From Glebionis coronaria (taxonomy: Eukaryota > Streptophyta > Magnoliopsida > Asterales > Asteraceae): a stretch of DNA of 64,000 nucleotides. A program made the translations under genes and the position numbers. Location: assembly GCA_025667525.1 (NCBI GenBank), contig CM046876.1, forward strand, positions 83,865,512 through 83,929,511, in the 5' to 3' direction. Of this stretch, positions 20,999 to 32,693 are shown piece after piece (within the stretch, counting starts at the first letter, position 1; every line of letters starts with the position of its first letter). The notes under the pieces are model-generated. The model made no database searches. It saw only the letters and a program-made list of their open reading frames with translations, and was not told where the DNA came from.

Positions 20999-22924
20999 AC
21001 CATTGCCATGCCCTCATGCAATGCTTAGTGATAAAGCAAATTTACACTTTTCTCATAATTAATCAACCTTGGCCTAGTTCAAATACTACTAAACAAAAAT
21101 TAAAGTACTAAAAGGAATTAAAACTTTAAAGGAAACAAAAAGATAGAAAACCATTTTTACTCGAATATAGCTACATGGAAATAACTTGCCAAGAGATCAA
21201 GGACTTACATTAGGGCTTTGGTGCTGCGAAGATTTATCACCCTCAAGTTTCACGTTCCCCAAACTAAGCTTAAAAACGAGATCATTGTTATTATAAGTTA
21301 GCAAATCAAACACTTACACACATGGCTTAATTATATGCTTAAACTCCCTTATTCCTAGGTGTATCTCTTATATTTTATTTTTGTCTTAGAATGATCATGA
21401 AGATGCATTTTTGGACTTATTTCGATAGTTTATTTAGGCTGAAAGCAAAGTAGGACGATTTGATCAATAGTTAGCTAAAGGACAAAATCTCTTAAAACTG
21501 CTTCTCGGGATATCAAAAAGTTCATATCTTGGCATAACTTGGTTCACGATTTGAGACCTTTCTCGGGCCGATATTTGGCATGTACTTCATACTTCATATC
21601 TTCGAGAGACGTTCTTGAGATAATGGTCTTCTCATCATAATAGAGTTTCTTCACTTGGAGACTTTTGAGGGGTACTCCAACTTTGTTGACCACGACTTCA
21701 TGATTATTTCTTCAATCTCTAATTGGGATTTTGAGATACAACGATCCGCCTCCTTTTCGGACTTGGATCTATTTATCCTCATACCTTGTTAGGGTCTTTT
21801 CGGATAGACTTCTCCATGATCTTTATGGGAGTTGATTGCTTTTCGTCGTGAGTCTTGATCCTTCATATTGATTTTGGGAATAATGCTTTTCACATCACTT
21901 TGGATCTTCAGCAATAAAATTGAATCCTCATGCCTTGTTAGGGCCTTTTCGGACTCGCCAATCTTCGCGCCCCGCTTCATAAGTTATGCCTTGGCTATGA
22001 ACTCTTATCATTACCGAGCAACTTTTAAACGATTTTGGGCTAGAAGCTAAGTAACTTTTCAAATTGTACGACCTTACTTATTGCAGATAAATTATTAGCA
22101 AGTGATGGGAGAATAGGCAATTAATTGCACCAAGTGAGCTTGTGCAAGAATACCGACTTATTATTGACTCTATCATTTCTCGTCCTCCACAATTTAAAAT
22201 CTCAAGTAATGAGATTCGTGGATACTTAGCCTAATAAACCAATTAAGGTCTATATGGTTAAGGATACTAGCTAGAATAAACTTGGATAAGTCTATTCGGG
22301 TTGAGTCAAAATAAACGCAACGGGCCTAATATGTCAAAGATTTCTAAACTTGCTACACCACTTTATTAATATTTTGACTTTATAGCGGAATATATACATA
22401 TGAAAGCAACGATAAAATTTTAAAAATTATGACTAAATGGCCAAAGTTAATAAAAAATTTGAAAAATGTTGAAAAATAAGATTTTCCGGTTAAATGAAGG
22501 CATTTTCATGGAAAAGTCCACTTAAAACCTCGATAGAAGTCCCCCCTACACTTAAGATAAACATTGTCCTCAATGTTTAAGCATGTGGGAAAAGTCTCCC
22601 CTACACTTATGACATTGTGCACGTTGGTTAACTCAAGTTAAGGAAGAGACGACTAAAGTGATCAATTTCAAATGTGAGTATGAAGAAAATTGAATCACGA
22701 TAGTTGAGAGATAGAACCGGATTTTGGATAACACGGGAGCACGGTTCTTCAAAGTTTCCAAGAGTGCACTTATCCCTGTAATCACATCACCACACAAAGA
22801 CAAACACTCTATAGAGGCTCCCCTACACTTAGGGGGTTAAAACATAAAAGGATAGATACTCGGGCTGCCTCCCGAGGAGCGCTTGTTTTTGATAACCGAG
22901 TCACGAGCCTGACTCGACCCAAAA
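20999..22924 (-). other. G 3' non-coding region with reiterated purine tracts
   Basis: 1.9 kb where some Athila elements have an env-like ORF; none is present here. Three more copies of the AAGTGTAGGGG tract are at 22541-22554, 22597-22609 and 22819-22831. Much of the region aligns with C (42539-43396 and 55839-57020), including the ctaggtgtatctcttatatt and catgccttgttagggcc blocks. Confidence 0.75.
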
Positions 22925-24055
22925 TTAGTTCATGGGGAACGTGGTGAGGGATGGAATCACCTCCTGAGAGGTGTCCTCACCAAAGTACAGCTTCACTCGT
23001 TGGCCATTCACCTTAAAATTTGGTCCATTAGGTTGAGCGAGCTCGAGAGTACCATATGGAAAAATTTGGGCAATGGTGAATGGGCCGGACCAACGAGATT
23101 TGAGCTTTCCCGAGAAGATTTTCAACCGAGAGTTAAAAAGTAAGACTTTGTCTCCAACATGGAACTCTCGGTTTTTAATCTTAGAGTCGTGAATGAGCTT
23201 AGTCCTTTCCTTATAGATCAAAGAATTTTCATAAGCCTCATTACGGAGTTCATTGAGCTCATTGAGTTGGATCTTGCGTAGGTCACCGGCTTTGTTTATA
23301 TCAAAATTAGCCCACTTCAAGGCCCAATAAGCCTTGTGCTCCAACTCAATGGGGAGGTGGCATGCTTTCCCGTACACAAGACGATAAGGCGTACAGCCGA
23401 TCGGGGTCTTGTAAGCAGTACGGAAAGCCCACAAAGCATCATCAAGTTTATCAGCCCATGAGGCACGATGCTCTCCCACGGTTCTTTCAAGAATTCGCTT
23501 CAGACCTCGGTTGGATATTTCAGCCTGGCCATTAGTTTGTGGGTGGTAGGCTGTGGAAAGACGATGATTTACACCGTACTTAGCCATGACTCTAGCAAAT
23601 TGTTCATTGCAGAAATGAGTCCCACGATCACTAATAATGGCGCGAGGCACACCGAATCTAGCGAAAAGAGCTTTCAAAAAGTTACAAACCACCCTTGCGT
23701 CATTAGTGGGTAAAGCTTTGGCTTCAACCCATTTAGAGACGTAGTCAACGGCTACAAGGATGTATTTGTTTCCTTTAGAAGAAGGGAATGGCCCCATAAA
23801 GTCGATACCCCCAACATCAAAGATTTCACATTCTTGTATGAAATTTTGAGGCATCTCATCTTTATGTGTGATCTTGCCTTGTTTTTGGCAAGCATCACAA
23901 TGTTTAACCATCTCGTGAGCATCACGGTAGATGGTGGGCCAATAAAATCCCGAGTCAAACACTTTTTTAGCGGTGTAGTTGGGACCAAAGTGACCACCGG
24001 TGGGTCCTTTGTGGCAAGCATCAAGGATGTCCGAGGCTGCCGATCCATCAACACA
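22925..24055 (-). pseudogene. pol: Athila integrase of G (cut from pol by a TGA)
   Basis: Same frame as the upstream pol ORF, separated only by TGA at 24056-24058; first Met at 23962. The zinc-binding domain begins in [11 protein letters not shown] and continues to CDACQKQ. The catalytic core shows D in GIDFMGP, D in SDRGTHF and E in GQAEISNRG. After the core there is a conserved tail with the [19 protein letters not shown] and [13 protein letters not shown] segments typical of Athila. The stop precedes the zinc-binding residues, so integrase would be lost without readthrough. Related Athila proteins have Arg at the stop (from memory); CGA to TGA is the expected product of methyl-C deamination. 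Confidence 0.88.
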
Positions 24056-27000
24056 TCATCGAATAATCAAGTCGGCACATTGTTTGAATAGGTAAGGGTC
24101 GTCCCAAAAGTAAGTCTTGATGTCGGTGAAGAACTTTTTCTTTTGTTGGGACGTCAACCCTTCCTTGAGAATTCCACCCGCCAAGTAGTTTGCAAAGTCC
24201 GCAAACCACGGGGTTTCATTCGGCTTCGAGTTTATAGACATTAAGGTCTCCAAGGGAAAAGAATCATTGATTTTTTTGTTTGGATGATCCCCTTGGTAAG
24301 GATCCTCAAGTCTGCTGAGATGGTCCGCGGCTAGGTTTTCAGCTCCTTTTTTATCGCGAATTTCGATTTTAAATTCCTGGAGCAGCAAAACCCAGCGAAG
24401 AAGTCTTGGTTTGGAATCTTGCTTTGTCAACAAGTACTTCAGCGCGGAATGATCGGTATACACAATGGTTGTAGAAAGGACAAGATAGGGGCGGAATTTT
24501 TCAAAAGCATAGACAACAGCTAAAAGCTCTTTTTCGGTTGTCGTATAATGCAATTGTGCCCCAGTCATTGTCTTGCTAGCGTAATGGATTGGTTGGAAGT
24601 GTTTGTTCACTCTTTGTCCCAGAACCGCTCCAATAGCAAAATCACTAGCATCGCACATCAACTCAAAAGGCAGCTCCCAATTAGGTGTAACTAAGACGGG
24701 TGTCTTAGTAAGCTTATCCTTAAGTGAGTTGAAGGCTTCAAGACACTCTTTGGAAAAGATAAAAGGAGTATCTTTTTCCAAGAGGTGGGTCATCGGGCGA
24801 GCGATTTGAGAAAAATCTTTGATGAATCGACGGTAGAAGCCCACATGACCCAGAAAACTTCTCACACCCTTCACGGTTGAAGGTGGAGGCAACTTGGCGA
24901 TAACATCGACTTTAGCACGGTCTACTTCAAGACCGGCTTTGGAAATTTTATGTCCAAGCACGATGCCTTCTTTTACCATAAAATGGCATTTTTCCCAATT
25001 CAGAACTAGGCGAGTGTCTTCGCACCTCTTTAGCATACGTTCTAAATTGGTAAGGCAAGAAGAGAAAGAATCCCCGAAGACCGAGAAATCATCCATGAAG
25101 ACTTCCATGGTTTGTTCAACCATGTCATGGAAGATAGCTAACATGCACCTTTGGAAAGTCCCGGGCGCATTACATAAGCCAAAAGGCATTCTTTTGTAAG
25201 CAAATGTGCCATAGGGACAAGTGAATGTCGTCTTCTCTTGATCTTGGGGATCGATGGGTATTTGGAAGTAACCCGAGAAACCATCAAGAAAGCAGTAATA
25301 TTCATTACCGGCTAAACGTTCAAGCATTTGGTCCATAAAAGGTAGAGGGAAATGATCCTTTCTCATGGCATCATTGAGTTTGCGGTAGTCTATACAAACT
25401 CTCCACCCAGTAACGAGACGAGTGGAAATTAACTCGTTGTGTTCGTTGGGAACCACGGTTATTCCGCCCTTCTTGGGCACACAATGGATTGGACTAACCC
25501 ATGGTGAATCCGAAATAGGGTAAATCATACCCGCATCAAGAAGTTTGATAACCTCTGTTTTGATGACTTCATGGATTTTTGGATTCACCCTTCGTTGGCT
25601 TTGAATTGTGGGCTTAAAGTCGTCCTCCATGAGAATTTTGTGTGTGCAGAAGTGAGGATCAATTCCACGAATATCCGAGATTTTCCAAGCAATAGCCTTC
25701 TTATGATTTTTCAATACGGTGATAAGTCGGGCTTTTTCTTCTTCCTTTAGGTCCTTAGCAATGATGACTGGCGACTTCTTTTTTTCTTCAAGGAATACAT
25801 ACTCAAGATGGGGCGGTAACTCCTTAAGTTCTAAATCCGGAGGATTGTCGACGGGAGGCGTATTCGAAGTCGGAGTATCGATAGCAATGACAGTGGGAGA
25901 TGGAGGGGAAGGATTGTCCGCTTTGAGAAGGTTTGCAATGAAACTGAGATCGTCATTCCAATTGGTAGTAGAATCAGCATTGTCTAAATTCACATCACCC
26001 ATGGTGGCTTCTAAATCTTTCCAAAGGAAATCACTTTCTCCAAATAGAGATAGTGATGAGTCGATAGAGGAAACAGTCTCAACATTGGGAAGAGAGGTAG
26101 GAATATTTTTACAAGCATCTTTGAAGTGTTCTTCACAAGCCTCATCAAGAACGTCAATACAATTAACACTCTCGTATGCATAAGGCTGTTTAGACAACTT
26201 TCCCATGTTGAAGACTACTTTATCGTCACCCACTCTCATGATAAGCTCACCGACTTCGACATCAATGAGAGTGCGACCGGTCCTCAAGAATGGACGACCA
26301 ACAATTAGTGGCACACGAGGGTCCATCTCGTAGTCGACGACAACAAAATCAGCAGGGAAGGTGAATTTGTCGACTCCGACAATGACGTCTTCGGCTATCC
26401 CCACTGGATAAGCAACCGTACGGTTAGCCAATTCCAAAGTCATTTTTGTGGGGACTAGCTCTGGGTGAGATAATTGCTTCCAAACGCTTAGAGGCATGAG
26501 ATTAATACTGGCACCTAGATCGGCTAGGGCCATGCAATTTTCTACTCCCGGGAAATTGCAAGGGATAAGAAAACGACCCGGATCACCAAGCTTAGTTGGC
26601 AATTTCCTTAAGAGCACTGCAGAGAAATTCTCATTAAGTTGGGTGTTGGCAATATCGAGGAGCTTTTCCTTGTCGCCCAGAAGATCTTTAAACATTTTTG
26701 CATATTTAGGCATGTGAGCGAGAGCCTCAGCGAAGGAGATATTGAAATTCAGTTGTTTGAACATTTTAAGGAAGTTCGAAACCTGAATATCGTCCTTGCT
26801 TTTGAGCTTCTCTTTCCTCAACCTAGATGGATAAGGTATATTGGAAGAAGAGGAAGGCTTTGGGAGAATAGGATCACTCACATCCTTGGGTGGAGGAGGG
26901 GTATAAGGAAGAGGTGGAGAAATTGGGGAAGGAGAAGGAGGAGGAATAGGAGCAGGTAACTCGTTCTCCTTAGTCACAACCACCGGTGGAGGTATAGGAA

Positions 27001-27283
27001 GCTCGGGTTCCTTGGTACCTTTGCCACTTCGAGTAGTGATTGCTTTCATCTCCCCTCTTGGGTTCGCAACGGTGTTACTCGGAAGAGTACCCGAAGAAGA
27101 GGGTTGATTACCTTGGAAGAAACTAGCCATCATGTTCCTCAAGTCGTTAGTTTGGGTATCCAACGTGTTTCTCATGTCAGCTCTCAAATCGTTTCCTTGT
27201 TTGACCAAGTCTGCTTTCAAATTGCGTACTTCTTGTTGGAGATTTCCCACTATCACATCATTGGTTCTCATGTAGGTTTCCAC
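24056..27283 (-). CDS. pol: Athila pol of G: protease, RT, RNase H
   Basis: 1075 codons from the first Met. An N-terminal heptad-like region (about residues 1-45) precedes the [10 protein letters not shown] segment and a Pro-rich linker. The retropepsin is [17 protein letters not shown]. The RT has [35 protein letters not shown] and the catalytic box FMDDFSVFG. RNase H begins at [15 protein letters not shown] and includes [19 protein letters not shown] and [10 protein letters not shown]. Protease-RT-RNase H-integrase order identifies Gypsy; the RT wording is Athila-like. It shares the gag frame, so gag and pol were one polyprotein apart from TGA at 27530. Ends at TGA 24056. Confidence 0.93.
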   Translation of the reverse strand: METYMRTNDVIVGNLQQEVRNLKADLVKQGNDLRADMRNTLDTQTNDLRNMMASFFQGNQPSSSGTLPSNTVANPRGEMKAITTRSGKGTKEPELPIPPPVVVTKENELPAPIPPPSPSPISPPLPYTPPPPKDVSDPILPKPSSSSNIPYPSRLRKEKLKSKDDIQVSNFLKMFKQLNFNISFAEALAHMPKYAKMFKDLLGDKEKLLDIANTQLNENFSAVLLRKLPTKLGDPGRFLIPCNFPGVENCMALADLGASINLMPLSVWKQLSHPELVPTKMTLELANRTVAYPVGIAEDVIVGVDKFTFPADFVVVDYEMDPRVPLIVGRPFLRTGRTLIDVEVGELIMRVGDDKVVFNMGKLSKQPYAYESVNCIDVLDEACEEHFKDACKNIPTSLPNVETVSSIDSSLSLFGESDFLWKDLEATMGDVNLDNADSTTNWNDDLSFIANLLKADNPSPPSPTVIAIDTPTSNTPPVDNPPDLELKELPPHLEYVFLEEKKKSPVIIAKDLKEEEKARLITVLKNHKKAIAWKISDIRGIDPHFCTHKILMEDDFKPTIQSQRRVNPKIHEVIKTEVIKLLDAGMIYPISDSPWVSPIHCVPKKGGITVVPNEHNELISTRLVTGWRVCIDYRKLNDAMRKDHFPLPFMDQMLERLAGNEYYCFLDGFSGYFQIPIDPQDQEKTTFTCPYGTFAYKRMPFGLCNAPGTFQRCMLAIFHDMVEQTMEVFMDDFSVFGDSFSSCLTNLERMLKRCEDTRLVLNWEKCHFMVKEGIVLGHKISKAGLEVDRAKVDVIAKLPPPSTVKGVRSFLGHVGFYRRFIKDFSQIARPMTHLLEKDTPFIFSKECLEAFNSLKDKLTKTPVLVTPNWELPFELMCDASDFAIGAVLGQRVNKHFQPIHYASKTMTGAQLHYTTTEKELLAVVYAFEKFRPYLVLSTTIVYTDHSALKYLLTKQDSKPRLLRWVLLLQEFKIEIRDKKGAENLAADHLSRLEDPYQGDHPNKKINDSFPLETLMSINSKPNETPWFADFANYLAGGILKEGLTSQQKKKFFTDIKTYFWDDPYLFKQCADLIIR

Positions 27284-27532
27284 TTCTTGGAGTAGAGCGG
27301 TGGGTTGGTTGGAAGGAGGAGCATTGTATGCGGGTGGTTGATAAGCAGGTTGTTGGTAAACTTGGTTGTTACGTTGAGGTGGTTGTTGCTGTTTATGAGG
27401 TGGGATGTATGGTTGTCGGGGTTGTTGTTGTTGTTGAGGAGGGCGATTGAGGTTTTGTTGTTGGTTTGGGTTGGTTGGAGGAAAACCGGGTGGTGAAAGA
27501 TAGTTGTTAGAGCGGTAGCTAAGCAGATTTCA
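27284..27532 (-). pseudogene. gag-pol linker of G
   Basis: Between the TGA at 27530-27532 and the first Met of pol the gag frame is open. It encodes a Gln/Asn/Pro-rich linker (QQQ and PPQ runs). So one stop alone separates gag from pol. Confidence 0.7.
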
Positions 27533-28570
27533 GTCACCTTGAGGTCGGGCTTGATAAGCAGGTTGAGGATAGGTGCCATATGCTGCATTCACATTCTCAG
27601 CAGGGTAGTCTTGGGTAGTGGTACAAGTGGTGTAAGAGTGAGGACCACCGCATATCTCACAAGGTTGGCTGACAGCGTTAACTTGAGCGTTTTTAACGTT
27701 GCTGCTGTTGTTGTTGTTAACGGTATGGGTGACAAGCGATTCAAGAAGCGTAGTGATTTTGTCCAATCGCTTGTCGCTGTCACTAGTGCTAGCACTAGCG
27801 ACATTGGTCCTAACACTCTTGGTTTGCACACGAGATTTATTCTCAATGATATCCCAAGCAGCATTGGAAGTCTTAGCCAATAGATTACCCCCCGAGGCAC
27901 TGTTCAGTGAATCTTGGTCACTCATGCTTAAACCATTGTAAAAAGTATTAATTTGATGTACTTTGGTAAAACCATGTTGTGGGCATTTTCTTAAAAGATC
28001 TTTAAAACGATCCCAAGATTCACTGAACGACTCATCGTACTTTTGTTCAAAAGTTATGATTTCATTCCGCAAAGAAGTAGTACGAGAGGGTGGGAAAAAG
28101 TAATTGATAAACTTGGTATCCAAATCCGTCCAAGAGAGAATACTCTGTGGCGGTTCCTTAGCAAGCCAATGCCGGGCTTGTCCCTCTAAAGAAAAGGGAA
28201 AAAGTTGTAACCTGATAACCTCTTGTGGAACGCCATTGAATTTGACCGTGTTGGTAAGTTGCAAGAATCTCTTGATGTGGTCATGCGGATCATCAATGGT
28301 ACGTCCCAAGAATGGTTGAGCGGAGACCATCTGGATAAAGCCTGATTTTAGCTCAAAGTTGTTGGCGGCAATTGGAGGTATGACAATTGGGTCCGTGTTG
28401 CCATCTACATGAGCTTGTAGCAGTTCAATCATCGGGCGATTATCCGGTTGAGGCTCATTGTTGTTGTTATTATTGTTTTGAGGTGGTATTTTGTTATTGT
28501 TTTGTACACCGACCATGTTTACGTTATCGAGAGTTTCGGGCTCGGGATAAAATGTGGATCGAGTGCGCAT
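27530..28570 (-). CDS. gag: Athila gag of G
   Basis: 346 codons from ATG at 28570 to TGA at 27530. The retrotransposon gag domain spans about residues 60-215 (RHWLAKEPPQSILSWTDL; FSESWDRFKDLLRKCPQHG; FYNGLSMSDQDSLNSASGG). A compact zinc knuckle, CEICGGPHSYTTC (C-x2-C-x3-H-x4-C), is at about residue 306, and a Tyr/Pro/Gln-rich end follows. It would form the particle core and bind genomic RNA. A similar knuckle is found in the unrelated-looking protein of element C. The TGA just after QGD may be a decay mutation, or a natural readthrough site; one copy cannot decide. Confidence 0.9.
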   Translation of the reverse strand: MRTRSTFYPEPETLDNVNMVGVQNNNKIPPQNNNNNNNEPQPDNRPMIELLQAHVDGNTDPIVIPPIAANNFELKSGFIQMVSAQPFLGRTIDDPHDHIKRFLQLTNTVKFNGVPQEVIRLQLFPFSLEGQARHWLAKEPPQSILSWTDLDTKFINYFFPPSRTTSLRNEIITFEQKYDESFSESWDRFKDLLRKCPQHGFTKVHQINTFYNGLSMSDQDSLNSASGGNLLAKTSNAAWDIIENKSRVQTKSVRTNVASASTSDSDKRLDKITTLLESLVTHTVNNNNSSNVKNAQVNAVSQPCEICGGPHSYTTCTTTQDYPAENVNAAYGTYPQPAYQARPQGD

Positions 28571-28736
28571 ACACCTGCAAAAGAACGAACAAAGAAAAAC
28601 AAAGCAAAAATATTTTTGGTTTTTATGGTTTTTTAATTTTTAGGATTTTTGAAAATTTTATGAAAAAGTAACGTTCACGGGGAACGGATCCCAAAATCCA
28701 AGTTCTCACAAAAAACTTTTGATCTTAACGAGAAGA

Positions 28737-28752
28737 CCCGGCAGCGGCGCCA
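28737..28752 (-). other. Primer-binding site of G (tRNA-Asp type)
   Basis: Minus strand TGGCGCCGCTGCCGGG, 2 nt inside the LTR; one mismatch to the plant tRNA-Asp 3' end typical of Athila. The 166 nt between it and gag are A/T-rich leader, alignable with C's leader. Confidence 0.85.
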
Positions 28753-28754
28753 TT

Positions 28755-30302
28755 TGATACACGGTTTTTGTATGGGTTCTAATTCTCTCACAGTCCTCTC
28801 GAATTGATCTCGGTCTTAAGTGGAATGATTGTTCTTGGTTACTAAATAAAAGGGTTTGGTTTTCTAACCTACTAAATGTTAAATGATCGAAAATTTAAAC
28901 TTATATCTAAAAGTAATTTAAAAGTAATTGAATTATTAATAACTGACAAAATTTTGAATTAAAATCAAACTTAAATTAAGAAATAATGAGAAATGGTAAG
29001 ACAGACATAAAGAAACAGAAACAGTAAGTAATTTAAAAGAAGACTGATTCGGAAGTTTTCACCTTCATTCGGAACTTTGAAAAGAAATCGGTTCGGAACT
29101 TTCTGCTTGGTTCGGAAGTTCTTGGTTCGGAAGCTTGAGAATTGGTTCGGAACTTATGCTTGGTTCGGAAGTTCTTGGTTCGGAAGTTTTGACTTCCGAT
29201 TCGGAAGATTCACCTTGGTTCGGAACTTTGCTTGGTTCGGACGTCTCCCTTGGTTCGGAACTTTGAGACTTCCGAATGAAGTTGCTTGGTTCGGAACTTT
29301 TAGACTTCCGAATGAAGTTGCTTGGTTCAGAACTTTGAGACTTCCGAATGAAGTTGCTTGGTTCGGAACTTTTAGACTTCCGAATGAAGTTGCTTGGTTC
29401 GGAAGTCTGGGAAACCCAGAAACAGTTAAAATACCGAAGAACAAGGAAAACGATTTTGATCCAAAAATCACCAAGTTTTTCACCAAATCTCAAATAAAAA
29501 CTAAACACAAAGCATCTACTAACCATAAACTATAAATCCCATTAACAAAAACACAAATCCCAACAACTTTTGAAGATCAAATCAAGAAAATAAAAACTTA
29601 AGAACTTGAGGATAAAGATGATGATGAACAAGATGAAATAGAAAGATTAAACAAGACTTGTATTAAATGATTAATGTTTTAACAAGATCAAACAAAGATT
29701 AAAATCACAAGACTAGAAAAACAAGGATTAAAAATCACCAATCACCCTAGTGGTGATGGTGAAGGAACGAACAAGAAAGGAGAAAAAAGGGAGGAGAGAA
29801 AAAACTCCAGCCTAAGAAAAAAACTAGTCTAAATGTGTGAGGGGAGGGCTATTTATAGCCTTGTCCTTTGGTTTGTGAATGGGCTTTCTCCCGTTCTTCT
29901 TGTCTTTTCGTCTTTTCAGAAAAGTTTCCGTTTTCGATTCTGATTCGGGATTTGTCGTCGATTAAATTCAACTCGTCTTTTAATTTCTTCGTTTAATAGA
30001 CTTGAGTTTCTTCGACTTATGTAAATCTTCCATCTTTGGTCCTTTTCTTCGATAAATCTTCGAATAGGCCCAGTGACTTCAAATCTTTTGCATCTCTTGG
30101 ACAAAAGACTTTATCTTGAGTCTTTTTCTTCAGTAAAACCCGTGCAATCCCATGTTTCCTTTAATATTCATCCGGTTGGCTCTGAAAACACAATAAACAC
30201 AAAAACCACGCATAATTCCAAACAAATGATATTAAATACGTGTTTTGGTCTCGTTTTAGCCAGAATTAAGTGGTAAAAGGATGGGTGTTTACACACCTAT
30301 CA
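28755..30302 (-). repeat. G 5' LTR (1548 bp), with four 36-bp repeats
   Basis: TGATACACGG...CACCTATCA. The summed 3' LTR is 1584 bp, i.e. exactly one 36-bp unit longer. Repeat block at about 29258-29400; irregular TTCGGAA cluster at 29045-29215; TATA-like box gctatttatagc at 29849-29860. ORFs of type LPNEVAWFG are repeat artefacts. Followed by duplication cccga (30303-30307). Confidence 0.95.
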
Positions 30303-30307
30303 CCCGA

Positions 30308-31076
30308 TATTTCATTTCTTCATGTGTTTGGTGCATTGTGTTATCCAAATACAAATAGTGAGAATTTGGGCAAACTTCAACCGAAGGCTGATATTGGAAT
30401 TTTCATTGGCTACTCGCCTGCAAAGAAAGCTTACCGAATTTATAACCGACGTCTTGGAAAGATAGTAGAAACTTTGGATGCCGATTTTGATGAGCTGACA
30501 TCGATGGCTTCTGAGCAACACAGCTCTGAACCCGCATTACATGAGATGGGAACCAGTACAATCAGTTCCAGATTAACTCCCAACAATCCTACTTCTCCAT
30601 CATTTATACCACCTACAAGGTCCGAGTGGGATGAGTTATTTCAACCTATGTTTGATGAATTCTTTGATCCATCTAGTAATGATTCTCCAGCACCTGCAGC
30701 AGTAGCTCCGTTTCCCGAAGTTGTTGCTCAAGATAATGGAAATCAGTCCCAGACATCTACTGTTACTCTTGAACCAGATGTCCCATCCCCCACCAATTCA
30801 CAAACTACACCTGAATTATCACCCCCACTCGTTCCCAATGATGTTGAAGAGGATCCCTATGATCACGATTTGGAACTTGCTCACTTACAAGAGCTTCCTT
30901 TCTTTGGTTCACAAATACCCGAAGACCCTAACGGTGCGTCTACCTCAGAGGAAGCTCCTTCAATCGTTCACTCCCGACCACCACGGATTGAAAATCACAA
31001 TACAAAATGGACAAAGGGTCACCCAATCCGTAATATTATTGGTGACATCAATCGAACAGTCTTAACACGCCACTAA
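30308..31076 (+). pseudogene. pol: Copia pol of A, integrase end to RT linker (after G)
   Basis: Continues A's pol frame after the G insertion: [15 protein letters not shown] segment, [17 protein letters not shown] and [13 protein letters not shown] of the integrase C-terminal end, then the Ser/Pro/Thr/Glu-rich linker preceding RT. Ends at TAA (31074-31076). B has CAA at the same place (minus strand, 12062-12064) in an otherwise matching RHQLQE segment, so the stop arose by a single C-to-T change. The reading frame is still shared with the upstream piece at 1899-2989 because G plus its duplication adds a multiple of three. Confidence 0.85.
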
Positions 31077-32693
31077 CTCCAAGAACATGCATTATATTGC
31101 TACTTTGATGCATTTCTTTCCGACACTAAACCTAAAAATTGGAAACAAGCCATGGCAAAATCATCTTGGATTGAAGCCATGCAAGAGGAACTTAATGAAT
31201 TTCAACGTCTTGAAGTGTGGGAATTAGTTCCTTTACCCAACAACGTTGAAATCCTTACATTGTTGTGGGTATATAAGGTTAAACTCGATGATTTAGGTGG
31301 AGTGCTGAAGAACAAAGCTAGATTGGTTGCTAGAGGTTACAAACAAGCTTTTGGTATTGACTTTGAAGAATCCTTTGCTCCTGTTGCACGATTGGAGGCG
31401 ATTAGACTATTCCTTGCTTATGCTGCTCACATGAACATGATCGTCTACCAAATGGATGTCAAGACGACATTTCTCAATGGTGAATTAAGGGAAGATGTCT
31501 ACGTAAGCCAGCCGAATGGATTCGTCAACTCGGAGTATCCTAATCACGTGTACAAGCTCAAGAAGGCTCTTTACGGGTTGAAACAAGCTCCACGCGCGTG
31601 GTACGATCTCCTATCATCGTATCTCATCTCAAAAGGCTTCTCCAAAGGCAAAGTGGACCCAACATTATTTATTTTCAAGGAGGACAACGACATGATACTG
31701 GTACAAATTTATGTTGATGATATAATATTTGTTGCTACTAATCAACGATTGTCTGACCATTTTGAGAAAATTATGTCCACACATTTTAAGATGTCGATGA
31801 TGGGAAAAATTTCATTTTTCTTAGGGTTGCAAATTTCTCAGAATCCTAGAGGCATCTTTATTAATCAATCAAAATTTGCTCTTGAATCATTAAAGAAGTT
31901 TCATTTTGAAAACTGTGACCCCGTGGACACTCCAATGGTGGAGAGATCCAAGTTAGATGAAGATAAGGAAGGGATAGCTATCGATCCTAAACTTTATCGT
32001 GGAATGATCAGCACCCTTCTCTATCTGACTGCTAGCAGGCCTGATTTGCAATTTGCTATATGCATGTGTGCCAGGTATCAGGTTCGGCCTACCGAAAAGC
32101 ACTTACATGTTGTGAAAAGGATCTTTCGGTATCTTAAAGGAACACTTAATCGTGGTTTGTGGTATCCGAAGGATTCTTCTATTGCACTAATCTCATATGC
32201 AGATGCAGATTATGCTGAGTGTCAAGATACTAGACGTAGCACTTCTGGCAGTGTGCAACTTCTTGGAGATAGACTTGTTAGTTGGGTATCAAAAAGGCAG
32301 AAAAGCGCTGCGATATCAAGTACAAAGGCTGAATACATTGCCATGTCCGGTTGTTGTGCTCAAGTTCTTTGGATGAGATCACAATTAACTGACTACGGTC
32401 TTGGATTCAACAAAATCCCGATGTACTGTGATAACAAAAGTGCAATTGCTCTGTGCTGCAACTACGTTCAACATTCCCGGGCGAAGCACATTGACATACG
32501 CGACCACTTCATAAAAGAGCAAGTGGAAAATGGAGTGATCGAACTGTACTTCGTCAACACTGAGTATCAGCTGGCAGATATATTCATAAAGGCCTTAGAT
32601 CGAGGACGTATCGAGTTTTTGTTCGAAAAGCTAGGCATGAAATCATTCTCACCAGCAACACTTAAGGAGTTGGCAGAAGAATCTGTAGAATAG
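31077..32693 (+). pseudogene. pol: Copia pol of A: reverse transcriptase and RNase H
   Basis: Open frame from the TAA to 32693; first Met at 31152. RT motifs [36 protein letters not shown] and the catalytic YVDDI box; RNase H segments with [27 protein letters not shown] and [12 protein letters not shown]. Closely similar to B's pol C-terminal half. One notable difference is Lys for Glu in the STEAEY motif (STKAEY); this Glu is generally a conserved RNase H residue, so activity may be lost. Two segments (ADYAE for ADHAG, ADIFIK for ADMFTK) also look decayed. Confidence 0.88.

Larger units (their letters stand above)
2990..30302 (-). mobile_element. Element G: Athila-type Gypsy LTR retrotransposon, split by element B
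   Basis: Minus-strand Gypsy with both LTRs in view: 3' LTR at 2990-3450 plus 19861-20983, 5' LTR at 28755-30302. Primer site is at 28737-28752, purine tract at 20984-20998, duplication cccga. Without B it is about 10.9 kb. The primer site matches the 3' end of plant tRNA-Asp with one mismatch, and the RT sequence is of Athila style. There is no env-like ORF in the 1.9 kb after integrase. The LTRs differ by about a dozen small changes plus one 36-bp repeat unit, so insertion was fairly recent. TGA stops between gag and pol and before the integrase make it defective. Confidence 0.93.

Noticed and set aside
24603..27295. Several plus-strand ORFs of 60-154 aa
   Set aside because: Opposite-strand shadows of the Athila pol gene, with no independent support.
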